Part shown: piece by piece, positions 1 to 8,311 of the stretch
Position numbering within the stretch: the stretch's first letter is position 1
Layout of the letters: each line of letters begins with the position of its first letter
Assembly (NCBI GenBank): GCA_964496365.1
Contig: CAZBZK010000014.1
Location: 1 to 30,025, forward strand
Source of the DNA: AB-629-J13 sp964496365
Lineage (GTDB): Bacteria; Fidelibacterota; Marinisomatia; Marinisomatales; AB-629-J13
Length of the DNA: 30,025 nucleotides
Reading direction: 5' to 3'
Program-made: the position numbers and the translations under genes
Notes under the pieces: model-generated
Told to the model about the DNA's origin: nothing
Database searches by the model: none
The model's input: only the letters and a program-made list of their open reading frames with translations

Positions 1-383
1 TCCAAAAAATCCGGGACTAACTCATATTTAATACTGCACATCCACTCTTGAGGGTTGTTTAAGTCATCCACCAAGTGAGGTTCTAAAGGACTGATAGACC
101 AAAATTCTTCATCTGTAGGACCAAATTTTCTTCCCCAAGCCGCTTCAGCAAAAAGCCATTCCCCTTTTTCCATAAGTCCACTAAAATTTCGTGTATTAAA
201 CCCTCTCCCCCCAGCAACCATTTCGTAACTCATTTCACCCATACTTTTTGCAAAATCCATATTAAAATTATAGATTTTACTGTGTAACCCGGCTTCAGTA
301 AGTTGAGCTTTAATTTGAGATAATGCCAGAGAAGGATGGCTTAAAGAAGCCAACGGCATATTAATTAATCGAATTAAAGGCAT
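1..383 (-). CDS. RiPP maturation radical SAM C-methyltransferase, N-terminal part (cut by window edge)
   Basis: This is the N-terminal 127 residues of a gene that runs off the left edge; the radical SAM core is not in the window. The start ATG at 383-381 lies 15 nt after the stop of the upstream gene, and AAGG sits about 6 nt before it. The residues read LINMPLASLSHPSLALSQIK and then GEWLFAEAAWGRKFG. These two blocks typify the cobalamin-binding N-terminus of the 'ribosomal peptide maturation radical SAM protein 1' family, whose known members C-methylate unactivated carbons of peptide cores. The complete enzyme at 4593-6566 has the same blocks in diverged form, so this is a second paralogue and not a fragment of that gene. 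It is co-oriented with the SPASM maturase just upstream and probably co-transcribed. Family assignment rests on the N-terminal domain only. Confidence 0.8.
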   Translation of the reverse strand, partial: MPLIRLINMPLASLSHPSLALSQIKAQLTEAGLHSKIYNFNMDFAKSMGEMSYEMVAGGRGFNTRNFSGLMEKGEWLFAEAAWGRKFGPTDEEFWSISPLEPHLVDDLNNPQEWMCSIKYELVPDFL

Positions 384-398
384 AAATGCCTTAGGTGA

Positions 399-1919
399 TC
401 ATACAATTTCAGGATTTGAAATCGTTAAGCTGTCATTGATTAAACTTCTCATGGTGGATTCATCGTATTGGTGTTCCCGAGTGGCTAGGTTTGTCATGGA
501 TGTTTTAGGATCCCATTCTTCTGGCTTGACCAATCCTTGGGTTACGGCTCTTAAAAACAGCTTTTCATTTATATTATATTTCCAACTGGGGCAGGGAAGA
601 GCGGCAGCTTCCCCTTTCAAATCTTCTGTATGAATGTATTTGTATGAACAAGAACCAGCGCAGGTAGGCAGAATTTTACAATTTCGACAAATGGGATCTT
701 CAAATGGAGACCAATCTGCCCATTTTTTGTATTCATCGCCGTCATACATATCATCATAGTCAAAAATAGTTCCAACCTTAAACTCGGGCCAACTTACCGT
801 ATCCCAACATTTATGCATGTCACCATTTGGAGTGATCACAACACTATGAGGATGGGTTGCAGTGCAAAGTCCAAAAAACTTTGGAGGAAATGGAATACCC
901 AAATTTACTCTTTTATTAAATGAATACCGGATTAGGCTTGCCTCTAATTGGCCATATTTCTTTTTGCTCATTGAATATTCGCTAGCATCTTGGCATCCCT
1001 TTGTAATGCCTTCTACCGGTGCAAAATACATTTGTAAATTTTGTTTATTGCATAAACCATAATTGGCAAACTCATCAATCATTGCCATGATGTGATCCTG
1101 ATTTCTATCATCTATATTGACACGAATACTAAACATCATTTTCACTTCATCGATTGCAGAGCAAATGTTTTCAATAATCCTGTGATAGGTTGGTTTTCGA
1201 GATAGGAGATATCGCTGTGCATCATGAAATATTGCAGGACCATCCAATGTAATTTGAGCTAATCTTACTTTGATATTTTCCAATTTTTTCGCAGTGTCTT
1301 TATCCAAAAACCAACCGTTTGTAACCACCATTGCCGTTAATACTTTTTTTGCTTTTTCAGCTTTGTTTACTAATCTGTCTCCTAGTTTGAACACGATGTC
1401 CCTCTCAATAAGAGGTTCACCTCCATACCAGCTCAAATTAATTAAATTAAATTTTTCATACATTTTTTCCACTCGATCTACAATGGCATTTTGTACCGTA
1501 TCAGGCATGACGTTAAATGCCTTATTTTGACCTTGAAAACAATAGTCGCAAGCAAAATTACATCCGAGGGTCGGAGCGATGGTTAAAGGGACTCCATTGG
1601 CTTTTGTACGACTATGCCAATATGTCGTTTCTAACGTTTTTAATTCATCCATCTGTTCAGAGACAGCAAAACCACCCTGCACAAAATCTTTGATTCGGGG
1701 ATCAAATAAGTTAATATTTTCTTTTTGGATGAGTTGGTATAATTTTATGTCCTCTTTGGACATAACAGCAAAGGATTGTGTTATAGCATTATAAATTAAA
1801 GCTCGATCATTTTTCAGAGGAATTTCAATATTATAGGATGAGGGTGCTACTGTGGTAGCGGAAGAAGAAATTTCCTTTTTTTGAGTGCCATTCGGTGCGG
1901 AACTGTTTTGAGTGTTCAT
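399..1919 (-). CDS. Radical SAM/SPASM peptide maturase
   Basis: The 506-aa protein has a Ser/Thr/Asn-rich N-terminus (1-30), then a beta-rich segment about residues 30-100 resembling the N-terminal domain of peptide-modifying radical SAM enzymes. The 4Fe-4S site is CNFACDYC (C120, C124, C127), followed by GGEP (166-169). The C-terminal SPASM domain (about 350-445) has cysteines at 352, 371, 411, 414, 420, 424 and 443, able to bind two auxiliary clusters. Relatives install thioether, C-C or C-O crosslinks, or oxidise side chains, in RiPP precursors; the exact reaction cannot be told from sequence. The ATG at 1919 has AGGA about 9 nt upstream. It is followed by the partial C-methyltransferase and is divergent from two 2OG-oxygenase genes. 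An enzyme of the anSME type is less likely, because the neighbours are RiPP enzymes. Confidence 0.87.
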   Translation of the reverse strand: MNTQNSSAPNGTQKKEISSSATTVAPSSYNIEIPLKNDRALIYNAITQSFAVMSKEDIKLYQLIQKENINLFDPRIKDFVQGGFAVSEQMDELKTLETTYWHSRTKANGVPLTIAPTLGCNFACDYCFQGQNKAFNVMPDTVQNAIVDRVEKMYEKFNLINLSWYGGEPLIERDIVFKLGDRLVNKAEKAKKVLTAMVVTNGWFLDKDTAKKLENIKVRLAQITLDGPAIFHDAQRYLLSRKPTYHRIIENICSAIDEVKMMFSIRVNIDDRNQDHIMAMIDEFANYGLCNKQNLQMYFAPVEGITKGCQDASEYSMSKKKYGQLEASLIRYSFNKRVNLGIPFPPKFFGLCTATHPHSVVITPNGDMHKCWDTVSWPEFKVGTIFDYDDMYDGDEYKKWADWSPFEDPICRNCKILPTCAGSCSYKYIHTEDLKGEAAALPCPSWKYNINEKLFLRAVTQGLVKPEEWDPKTSMTNLATREHQYDESTMRSLINDSLTISNPEIV

Positions 1920-2025
1920 AATAAATGTCCTATTTAGTTAATTTTAATAACAGCATAATGTATTAATAATTTGATAAAAATCATAATTAATTTATCCAGA
2001 TTTATTTTTTAAATTTATATCGTAT
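1920..2025. promoter_or_regulatory. AT-rich divergent intergenic region
   Basis: This 106-nt, very AT-rich gap separates the SPASM maturase (minus) from the first 2OG oxygenase (plus), so it must hold the leftward promoter and probably the rightward one. I could not pick a convincing -35/-10 pair for either direction. No small ORF or precursor peptide is visible in it. The function is inferred from layout. Confidence 0.35.
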
Positions 2026-2718
2026 ATGGGAACTTACAAGGTTTTATCTCAACATGAATGTGACGAAATTCACATGCAGTTATTTTCCTGCAGAGAACAG
2101 TGGATTCCTCGTCATCATATCACTCCTTTTTTTACATTTGGAGCTACTAGTTATCTTGATAAATCTGGAGATAATAATTCTTACAACGAATACAGAGATA
2201 AATATAATTCAACACTGAAACATAAATTTAAAGGATTGTACAAGAATTTACTTTCTGCTTTAGGAACTCATTTGAAACAATCGGTACGGTTTCATCCAAA
2301 ATATGCTTATCCCGGCTTTCACATTTATGAAGCTCATCCCCTTTTTAAATTTAGCTTGGGTAATATTCATTGTGATTTGCAATATCAAAACTTGAATTGG
2401 GATATTTTTGACTCCGTAGACTTTGAAAATCCTATTTCATTTACGTTGGTTATTTTACTTCCTCATGGTGGCGGTGGGATGAGGATATGGGATTTGAATT
2501 ATTCTGATTTACAACATAAAACAAAATCTGAATTAAAAAAAATATTTAATGAAAACACTTATCAAAAAATTGAGTACAAAACTGGATGGTTATACACCCA
2601 TTCTGGACATTATGCACATCAGATAAGCCCCATGAAAAATTTTAAACATGGCGATACACGAATTACATTACAAGGACATGGATTATGGTGCGATAATTCC
2701 TGGGTGATTTATTGGTAA
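2026..2718 (+). CDS. Fe(II)/2-oxoglutarate-dependent hydroxylase-like protein (first of a pair)
   Basis: The 230-aa protein has the landmarks of the double-stranded beta-helix fold. The metal triad is H115-x-D117 (IHCDLQYQ) with a distal histidine in SGHYAHQI (H198 most likely), and the candidate 2-oxoglutarate-binding Arg is R212 (DTRITLQGHG). The stretch PGFHIYEAHPLF before the HxD is typical of prolyl-hydroxylase-like strands. Known members use Fe(II), O2 and 2-oxoglutarate to hydroxylate amino-acid side chains; next to peptide-maturation radical SAM genes a role in hydroxylating the RiPP core is likely, as for PoyI in the polytheonamide pathway, but that is inference. No Shine-Dalgarno is visible before the ATG. 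The next gene begins 24 nt downstream and encodes a second, only distantly similar oxygenase. Confidence 0.72.
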   Translation: MGTYKVLSQHECDEIHMQLFSCREQWIPRHHITPFFTFGATSYLDKSGDNNSYNEYRDKYNSTLKHKFKGLYKNLLSALGTHLKQSVRFHPKYAYPGFHIYEAHPLFKFSLGNIHCDLQYQNLNWDIFDSVDFENPISFTLVILLPHGGGGMRIWDLNYSDLQHKTKSELKKIFNENTYQKIEYKTGWLYTHSGHYAHQISPMKNFKHGDTRITLQGHGLWCDNSWVIYW

Positions 2719-2742
2719 CGGATCTAAATTACAAGGGACAAA

Positions 2743-3486
2743 TTGAAAATTAGTTTTAAATCGGAAAGAGTACTTATTTTAGATGGATTTTTATCTAACA
2801 AAGATTTGAATTCATTATGGATGTCCATTCACTCACTACGATTTAATTCAGTGAACATAGGTGTCCCCGCATCGCCTTGGAGTTCCACAGATGGAGAACC
2901 GTTAATCGGACCGGTGTCGGTTATTCAAGAAGGGAAACATACATTAGAAGATCATCAATTGAAAAAAGTGTCTGTATATCCTACCAATTCCCCAATAGAT
3001 TTGGTATTCGATGCATTGAAAAAACATTACGATTTAATTCAACCCATTGTAGGCGTTCCGGGAATCCATTGGAATTGCCTTACTGCTACACCTTATTTGT
3101 ATCCTGTGGGAACTGGTCTTTCATGGCATTCAGATAATTCAAGTGGTTCAAGACAATATTCTGGAGCTTTTTCTTTCTATATTCATCCTAAATGGAAAGA
3201 TAATTGGGGAGGGGAACTCATGGTTTCTGATCAAAATATGGTAACTGGATTTCCAAAAAACTTTGAAAAAGATTTAAAAGATAAAAAACAATTCCCCTCA
3301 CGCCTTCAAAGGGATTTAGATATTCCAACTGGTCATAATGGACAATTTTTTTCCTCAGTACCCAATAGAATAATTTTTGTGAAAGGAGGAACATGGCACA
3401 AAATCAATCATGTGAGCCTTGCGGCAGGAAATAATGTAAGAACCAGTATTGCAGGTTTTTTTATGGTACCAAAACGGGAGTCTTAA
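2743..3486 (+). CDS. Fe(II)/2-oxoglutarate-dependent hydroxylase-like protein (second of a pair)
   Basis: The 247-aa protein carries WHSDN (H129-x-D131), a GGEL strand (156-159), a distal metal histidine in TWHKINHVS (H219 or H223) and a candidate 2-oxoglutarate Arg in NNVRTSIAGFF (R233). This is the prolyl-4-hydroxylase/2OG-Fe(II) oxygenase superfamily pattern. Translation most likely starts at TTG 2743, because AAGGGA sits 4 nt before it and no in-frame ATG lies nearby. The gene follows the first oxygenase by 24 nt and forms a two-gene operon with it. The two proteins share the motif order but little other sequence, so they probably act on different residues or substrates. Its stop TAA overlaps an ATG by one base (TAATG), opening an 18-codon frame into the convergent gene. 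Confidence 0.72.
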   Translation: MKISFKSERVLILDGFLSNKDLNSLWMSIHSLRFNSVNIGVPASPWSSTDGEPLIGPVSVIQEGKHTLEDHQLKKVSVYPTNSPIDLVFDALKKHYDLIQPIVGVPGIHWNCLTATPYLYPVGTGLSWHSDNSSGSRQYSGAFSFYIHPKWKDNWGGELMVSDQNMVTGFPKNFEKDLKDKKQFPSRLQRDLDIPTGHNGQFFSSVPNRIIFVKGGTWHKINHVSLAAGNNVRTSIAGFFMVPKRES

Positions 3487-3531
3487 TGATAGATTATCTA
3501 AATGATTTTATTCCAATTTGTGAGGGAATGA

Positions 3532-4596
3532 TTACCTTTTAATCATGGTATTCATTGATTGTTGTAAATCATCAGCATTTGTAAATACTCCTGAAGCATG
3601 AATTTTATATCCTAAGGGATGTTTATCACTTGCATTGCAAGGACTAATAAGCTTTACAGATTTTTCAACCATATTCAACAGAAATCCAGAAACACAGGAA
3701 CTGGTTTTAGGAATACGAAATGGATTATCACCGGAGATAGATTTTTTTAAATGTCGATCCCTGGCTCTACCTGCGATAGATTTCGGAATGGATGATTGTT
3801 TGTTTTGGGGTATAATTTCAACATACAGTAATTCTTCGGGAGTGAAATGGTTATATAATTTTTCCAAGTTTTTTAACGTAAGGACAGAAAACCGATTTAC
3901 TTGACACTTGTGCTGAGCAGAAAGGTCAAGGAGTTGTTTTGTCCTTTTTGGATTTTTTAGTGCCAATGCTGTGGTTGTGGTGGGAAATTTCCCAAATTCA
4001 TCAAAAAAATCTAAACAAAATTTTTCATAATCAGGGTTGTCAAACGGATCGGTTGCCCAATAACAAAATCCATGTTTTCCTCCTTCACCAATAACAGACT
4101 TAACCGCCTTTAAAATAGATTTCCACCAGGATTGGTTCTGGGAAGTATAGGAAAGAATTCCATCCATTTTAGGTGCTGAAACTGCACAAAACCAACAACC
4201 TACGGTACACCCCAAACATAATTCAAAACAGACAGGAGCATGAATAATACGATCCCCAAAATGAGACTGTAACTCATGATTGGTTGCTTCGATTTGTTGG
4301 TCTCTCCAGGAACGAAAGGGTTCGTTTAATTTTCGGGTACAATTCTCTCTGATTTCTTTATAATTGCTAAAATTATTTTTATAAAATGAAAAGTAATCAT
4401 CCAAAACGGTGAATTTAGAAATATTCGACCGAAGTTTAGGGTCATTGGTTACACGCTTCAAATACGTCAATAATTCTTTGGGCAATTGTATACATAAATC
4501 GTCTATTTTTTGATAATATTGATCTTCATCAATAGAAAATATAGCCGGTTGTGCAGTACCGTATTCAATCAGGCGTTTAAAGTGGGGTAGGCTCAC
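3532..4596 (-). CDS. Radical SAM RiPP peptide epimerase (PoyD/OspD-like)
   Basis: The 354-aa protein has the 4Fe-4S site CTVGCWFC (C130, C134, C137) in FELCLGCTVGCWFCAVSAP. This GCWFC-x-SA context and the later YWATDPFDNPDYE block (179-191) mark the proteusin-type peptide epimerases. These enzymes abstract an alpha-hydrogen from an L-residue in the precursor core and return one to the other face, giving D-residues. In PoyD a C-terminal cysteine donates the hydrogen; the candidate here is C301 (SSCVSGFLLNMVEKS), with C320 as an alternative. There is no SPASM domain, as expected. The start is GTG at 4596, overlapping the stop of the upstream C-methyltransferase by 4 nt (GTGA), so the two are translationally coupled. 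The gene is convergent with the oxygenase pair. Confidence 0.85.
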   Translation of the reverse strand: MSLPHFKRLIEYGTAQPAIFSIDEDQYYQKIDDLCIQLPKELLTYLKRVTNDPKLRSNISKFTVLDDYFSFYKNNFSNYKEIRENCTRKLNEPFRSWRDQQIEATNHELQSHFGDRIIHAPVCFELCLGCTVGCWFCAVSAPKMDGILSYTSQNQSWWKSILKAVKSVIGEGGKHGFCYWATDPFDNPDYEKFCLDFFDEFGKFPTTTTALALKNPKRTKQLLDLSAQHKCQVNRFSVLTLKNLEKLYNHFTPEELLYVEIIPQNKQSSIPKSIAGRARDRHLKKSISGDNPFRIPKTSSCVSGFLLNMVEKSVKLISPCNASDKHPLGYKIHASGVFTNADDLQQSMNTMIKR

Positions 4597-6566
4597 ACAG
4601 CTCTAATTAATTCAGTACTGGAATCAACATGCTTTTTTTCAGATTCAAATTCTAATAATAAATTTGGATTTGCCGTAGCAAGGGGGACATAATAAGAATC
4701 CAAAGCAACAACCAGCTTTTCATTTAAAGCCCATTCATAGTTTTGAGGATCAGAGTTTTTAACACTTTCCGGGACTAAAGCCAATTTGGCCTCTTCTCTG
4801 GATAGTATTTTTTTCACTACCCCATTTTCAGGAAAACGATTATCTTCTAATATAAATTCTTCTGAGTCTAATTGTGCGATTGAACAAAAGGGAAAGGGTT
4901 TCTTCAACCATAAGTTTAACCAATTATTTACTTCATTTCCCAACTCATACATGACATTGAGGTTTTCTAAACTTTCACTGGCATAAGAACCTGTAAAATG
5001 ATAGGCTAAGGAATCATACGAGGAATTCTTAGGAAAAATATTTTTGTATGCACTTAATGGACTTAATTTAGTGATTGAATAATCATCTGGGCGTTCATAA
5101 TAAGGGGAGAACCGATCTATGCTTAAATTTATTAATCTCGCTGGTTTTAAATGACGTATTAAAGGAATCAAATCCAATGTATCTTGGTACCAAGAAATTT
5201 TATCGTTTGGGAATGCCCAAATTAAATTCCAATGCACATTTATGCCTAAAGACTTTGCATATCTTAAGGTGGCAATGTTTTGACGACTGGTTACGCCCTT
5301 ATCCATTAATCGCAATAGTGGTGTAGAAAGAGATTCAATCCCCGGTTGAATATCACCAACTCCTGCTTTTGAAAGTCCCATCATTTTTTTCAAGCTAATA
5401 TTTGATTTTTGTTCCCAAAAAAACTTTAATCCCGGGAGCGATTTGGGAATTTCTTTGATTAGGGAATGATAATATGCATTCGGCATGATATTATCTGTCA
5501 TGACAATCTGATTATTGGGATGATTGGATGTTAGAATTTTTAATTCCTCAATCACTTTATCAGAAGATTTTTCTCTGAATCCCATGCCTTCTCCATTCAG
5601 ACCACAAAATGTACAATGGTGTTTTTCTCCCCACCAGCACCCACGACTGGTTTCATAGTTTAAGTAAAGAGAGTCAGCGAGTTGTTTATAAATTGGATTT
5701 AAGGTGTTTTTCGAACCATTCTTATTTGTAATGGTTTTGGACTGATCCAAAATGTATGAGTTAAACTGATCATAGAATTCTGTATAATTTGGAGTTGGAA
5801 GGTCATTCATCCTCGGGACAGGATTGCCTCTTACTATTCTCTGGGGAGTCTCTTTCTTTTTCAGAATAGACATTAAAAACTCAACGAAAGTATGATCGCT
5901 TTCTCCTGAAAAAATATGATCGATATGAGGGCTTAATGATTGTGTCCCCTGGGCTAAATTGCCATCACAATTAGCACCACCGATAATGGTGGTCACAGGA
6001 TATGTTTTTTTTAATGAATTGAGGATAGCAATGCTTGGAGCGTGTTGTTGAAGGGTTGATGAGCAACCCACAATGGAATAATTTGATTTACACAAGGATT
6101 CATTAATGATTGAAATAAATTGATCTGTTTGATTTTCGATTTCACCCAAATGTTTGAGATTCAATCCTATTTGATTCGTTGTTTTATTTTCTGTCCATTT
6201 GCATAATTCTTCATTGGTTGTTTTTCCAATGGGTTTTGAGCTATGAGTCAAGGTTAAATCTACACCTCTATCATGTCCCAATGGGGGAACTCCATAAGCG
6301 GTTCGAGCAAACACCCTTTCACAAAGCAGTGAGGGAGGTCCCACATGTGCAAGTTTTTTATAGTTTATAATTCCAATCATCCGAGCAAACATGAGATTTG
6401 CATATAATACATCGGTCTTAAATCCGGATTGAGACGCCGTAGCTTGTAGTAAATGAATCGCTAGAGATGGACGATCAATAGGTGCAAAAGGAGGAACTAT
6501 TAATAAAATATTTCCTGTACCTAATTGGGATTGGATTATCCCTATAAGTTTAGATTTATCTTCCAT
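4593..6566 (-). CDS. RiPP maturation radical SAM C-methyltransferase (B12-binding)
   Basis: The 657-aa protein is a full-length member of the 'ribosomal peptide maturation radical SAM protein 1' family. Residues about 15-100 (VPPFAPIDRPSLAIHLL, then CERVFARTAYG) and 165-230 (IIGGANCDG, SGESDHTFVEFL) form the cobalamin-binding Rossmann domain. The cluster site has the family's unusual long spacing, CWWGEKHHCTFC (C310, C318, C321; Cx7Cx2C), followed by GLNGEGMGFREKS. Later blocks such as GVGDIQPGIESLS and NLIWAFP fit the radical SAM barrel and substrate region. Characterised relatives methylate unactivated carbons of proteusin cores using methylcobalamin and SAM. The gene overlaps the epimerase by 4 nt, the gene order expected if one peptide receives both modifications. 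The specific residue methylated cannot be read from the sequence. Confidence 0.88.
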   Translation of the reverse strand: MEDKSKLIGIIQSQLGTGNILLIVPPFAPIDRPSLAIHLLQATASQSGFKTDVLYANLMFARMIGIINYKKLAHVGPPSLLCERVFARTAYGVPPLGHDRGVDLTLTHSSKPIGKTTNEELCKWTENKTTNQIGLNLKHLGEIENQTDQFISIINESLCKSNYSIVGCSSTLQQHAPSIAILNSLKKTYPVTTIIGGANCDGNLAQGTQSLSPHIDHIFSGESDHTFVEFLMSILKKKETPQRIVRGNPVPRMNDLPTPNYTEFYDQFNSYILDQSKTITNKNGSKNTLNPIYKQLADSLYLNYETSRGCWWGEKHHCTFCGLNGEGMGFREKSSDKVIEELKILTSNHPNNQIVMTDNIMPNAYYHSLIKEIPKSLPGLKFFWEQKSNISLKKMMGLSKAGVGDIQPGIESLSTPLLRLMDKGVTSRQNIATLRYAKSLGINVHWNLIWAFPNDKISWYQDTLDLIPLIRHLKPARLINLSIDRFSPYYERPDDYSITKLSPLSAYKNIFPKNSSYDSLAYHFTGSYASESLENLNVMYELGNEVNNWLNLWLKKPFPFCSIAQLDSEEFILEDNRFPENGVVKKILSREEAKLALVPESVKNSDPQNYEWALNEKLVVALDSYYVPLATANPNLLLEFESEKKHVDSSTELIRAV

Positions 6567-6620
6567 AGAATTGATGGAGAAATTTCAGCAGGGAAAAATT
6601 CATAATTAGTAGGTTTAATT

Positions 6621-8255
6621 TTAGCATATGGTTGATTGAGGAATCATTTTTTCCAAACTCAATGAGAACCATTTCAAAGATTCTACTACAGATCGGACAG
6701 AATGTGAGTCCAAGGTTTTTTTATTCATTATGTTTATTAATGTACCCGGTTCAAATTCTTTATTTGCATTCATGGCTAAATTAAACCAAATATTTTTCAG
6801 GTTATTTTTCTCCTGATTTTTGTCAAATCCAGTCATAAAATCTTCGTAGGTCAGAGTTTTTAAACGATTCAATTCTGTTTGATTTGATTTTAAATCCGAA
6901 GAATAATGAACATGAAATGCAGTTAAGAAAAGTGTTCTAATATGGAGATAGGGATAGGTAAATAAATGTGTCATCGGTGAAAATAATCGTTTAGAATAAT
7001 TAAATCTATCGATTCGTTGAGCTAAAGAATCACCCATTAATCTCAAAAAATGAAATACAGAATCTTTAATCCATTTATCCTGATCCAAATTTAATTCTGT
7101 GAAGATAAGAGATAAATAATTATTCTTCTTATTTTTCTCTAAAAAAATCTCATCTGTAAGAAAAACCATAAGAATTTGTTCGGAAATTTGATTCATCATT
7201 TTAATCTGTTCTGGCACATGATTTTCTTGTTCATCTAATTCAGCATATGCTACAAGAAGTGAAAGCATTTCCTTTAAAATTAAAACATAATCCACCTTAT
7301 TAATTTCGTGAATAGTGGTCATTCCATCATCATAATATCCGATTTGAGATTTTAAATGCATCAAGATTCCCGGAAGTGTGATACATGTATCCAAATATCG
7401 GGAATGATGGTCAAACCTATGAGACAAATTTGTGAGATTCATATATGAATCTATAGAGTTAGGATGGGTTGTGTAAACGGTTGATTCCATCTTTAAAGAC
7501 ACTGCATGTCGAATAAATTTCCATCCACTCCCTCCCATTGGTTTATTGTGAATCATTTCTAATACACGTTGGATGGTCTTTAAATTATTACTTGGATTTT
7601 CTTCAATTCTAAAAAACAGAAGTGAAAGAATAGAGATAAAATAGGTATCTATAATCAGTCGTAGTCCTATTTCAATATTTTCAGTTTTGGGTAGATTTCG
7701 TAACTTATTTTTATGAATTTCCTTTTCCAATATACGAATCTCATAATCAAACAGTCTCGATAGATTATCCAATTTTCTTTCTGAAAATTTTCCAGACTTC
7801 TGAAAAGGCAGATGTAAAATCATGAATCCATCTTGATTCTGTCCCCTACCTGAGCGATGATAAAGCAATTCCAAAATGTCAACTGCATCCGGAAATCTAT
7901 CGGATGCAAAAATTCCGTTTCTCCAACCTTGAATTGAAAGTGACTGTTTATAGTATTCAAGTCTATTGTTGATGGACATATCAGAGTGGCCTTTCAATTC
8001 CCTTTTGAATTGAGTTCCATTCAATACAAAGTCTATGATTCCATTACGATTGAGAACCGCATGTTCAATCAAATCAATTCCTCTCATGAATAATGCTTGA
8101 TTGGTTAATTGGTATATAGGATCATTGGGATATTTATTTTGGTTTAAAAGAAGTGATTTTTTATGAATCTCTATTCGTTTTTTATCTCTAAAAACAGATT
8201 CCGCCCATTTTTGATTACAAGCATCCCTAATATCGAAAGTTGATTTTGGTTTCAT
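6621..8255 (-). CDS. Hypothetical helical protein in the RiPP locus
   Basis: I do not recognise this 544-aa protein. It is rich in Leu, Ile, Lys, Asn and charged residues, looks mostly alpha-helical and has no signal peptide; one hydrophobic helix, IDTYFISILSLLFF, lies around 200-215. A His-rich stretch, SHRFDHHSRYLDTC, might bind metal, but no HExxH, GxGxxG, Walker or CxxxCxxC motif is seen. It lies 54 nt upstream of the C-methyltransferase in the same orientation and 56 nt downstream of the MORN-repeat gene, so it is probably part of the same transcript. Its start ATG at 8255 has a weak AAAG about 5 nt upstream. A scaffold or an unrecognised tailoring enzyme are both possible; neither is shown. 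Confidence 0.75.
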   Translation of the reverse strand: MKPKSTFDIRDACNQKWAESVFRDKKRIEIHKKSLLLNQNKYPNDPIYQLTNQALFMRGIDLIEHAVLNRNGIIDFVLNGTQFKRELKGHSDMSINNRLEYYKQSLSIQGWRNGIFASDRFPDAVDILELLYHRSGRGQNQDGFMILHLPFQKSGKFSERKLDNLSRLFDYEIRILEKEIHKNKLRNLPKTENIEIGLRLIIDTYFISILSLLFFRIEENPSNNLKTIQRVLEMIHNKPMGGSGWKFIRHAVSLKMESTVYTTHPNSIDSYMNLTNLSHRFDHHSRYLDTCITLPGILMHLKSQIGYYDDGMTTIHEINKVDYVLILKEMLSLLVAYAELDEQENHVPEQIKMMNQISEQILMVFLTDEIFLEKNKKNNYLSLIFTELNLDQDKWIKDSVFHFLRLMGDSLAQRIDRFNYSKRLFSPMTHLFTYPYLHIRTLFLTAFHVHYSSDLKSNQTELNRLKTLTYEDFMTGFDKNQEKNNLKNIWFNLAMNANKEFEPGTLINIMNKKTLDSHSVRSVVESLKWFSLSLEKMIPQSTIC

Positions 8256-8311
8256 GAAACTTTAATCATTAAATCTGAATTTTGTCAACCTGAGTAAATT
8301 TGAGAGTTGAG

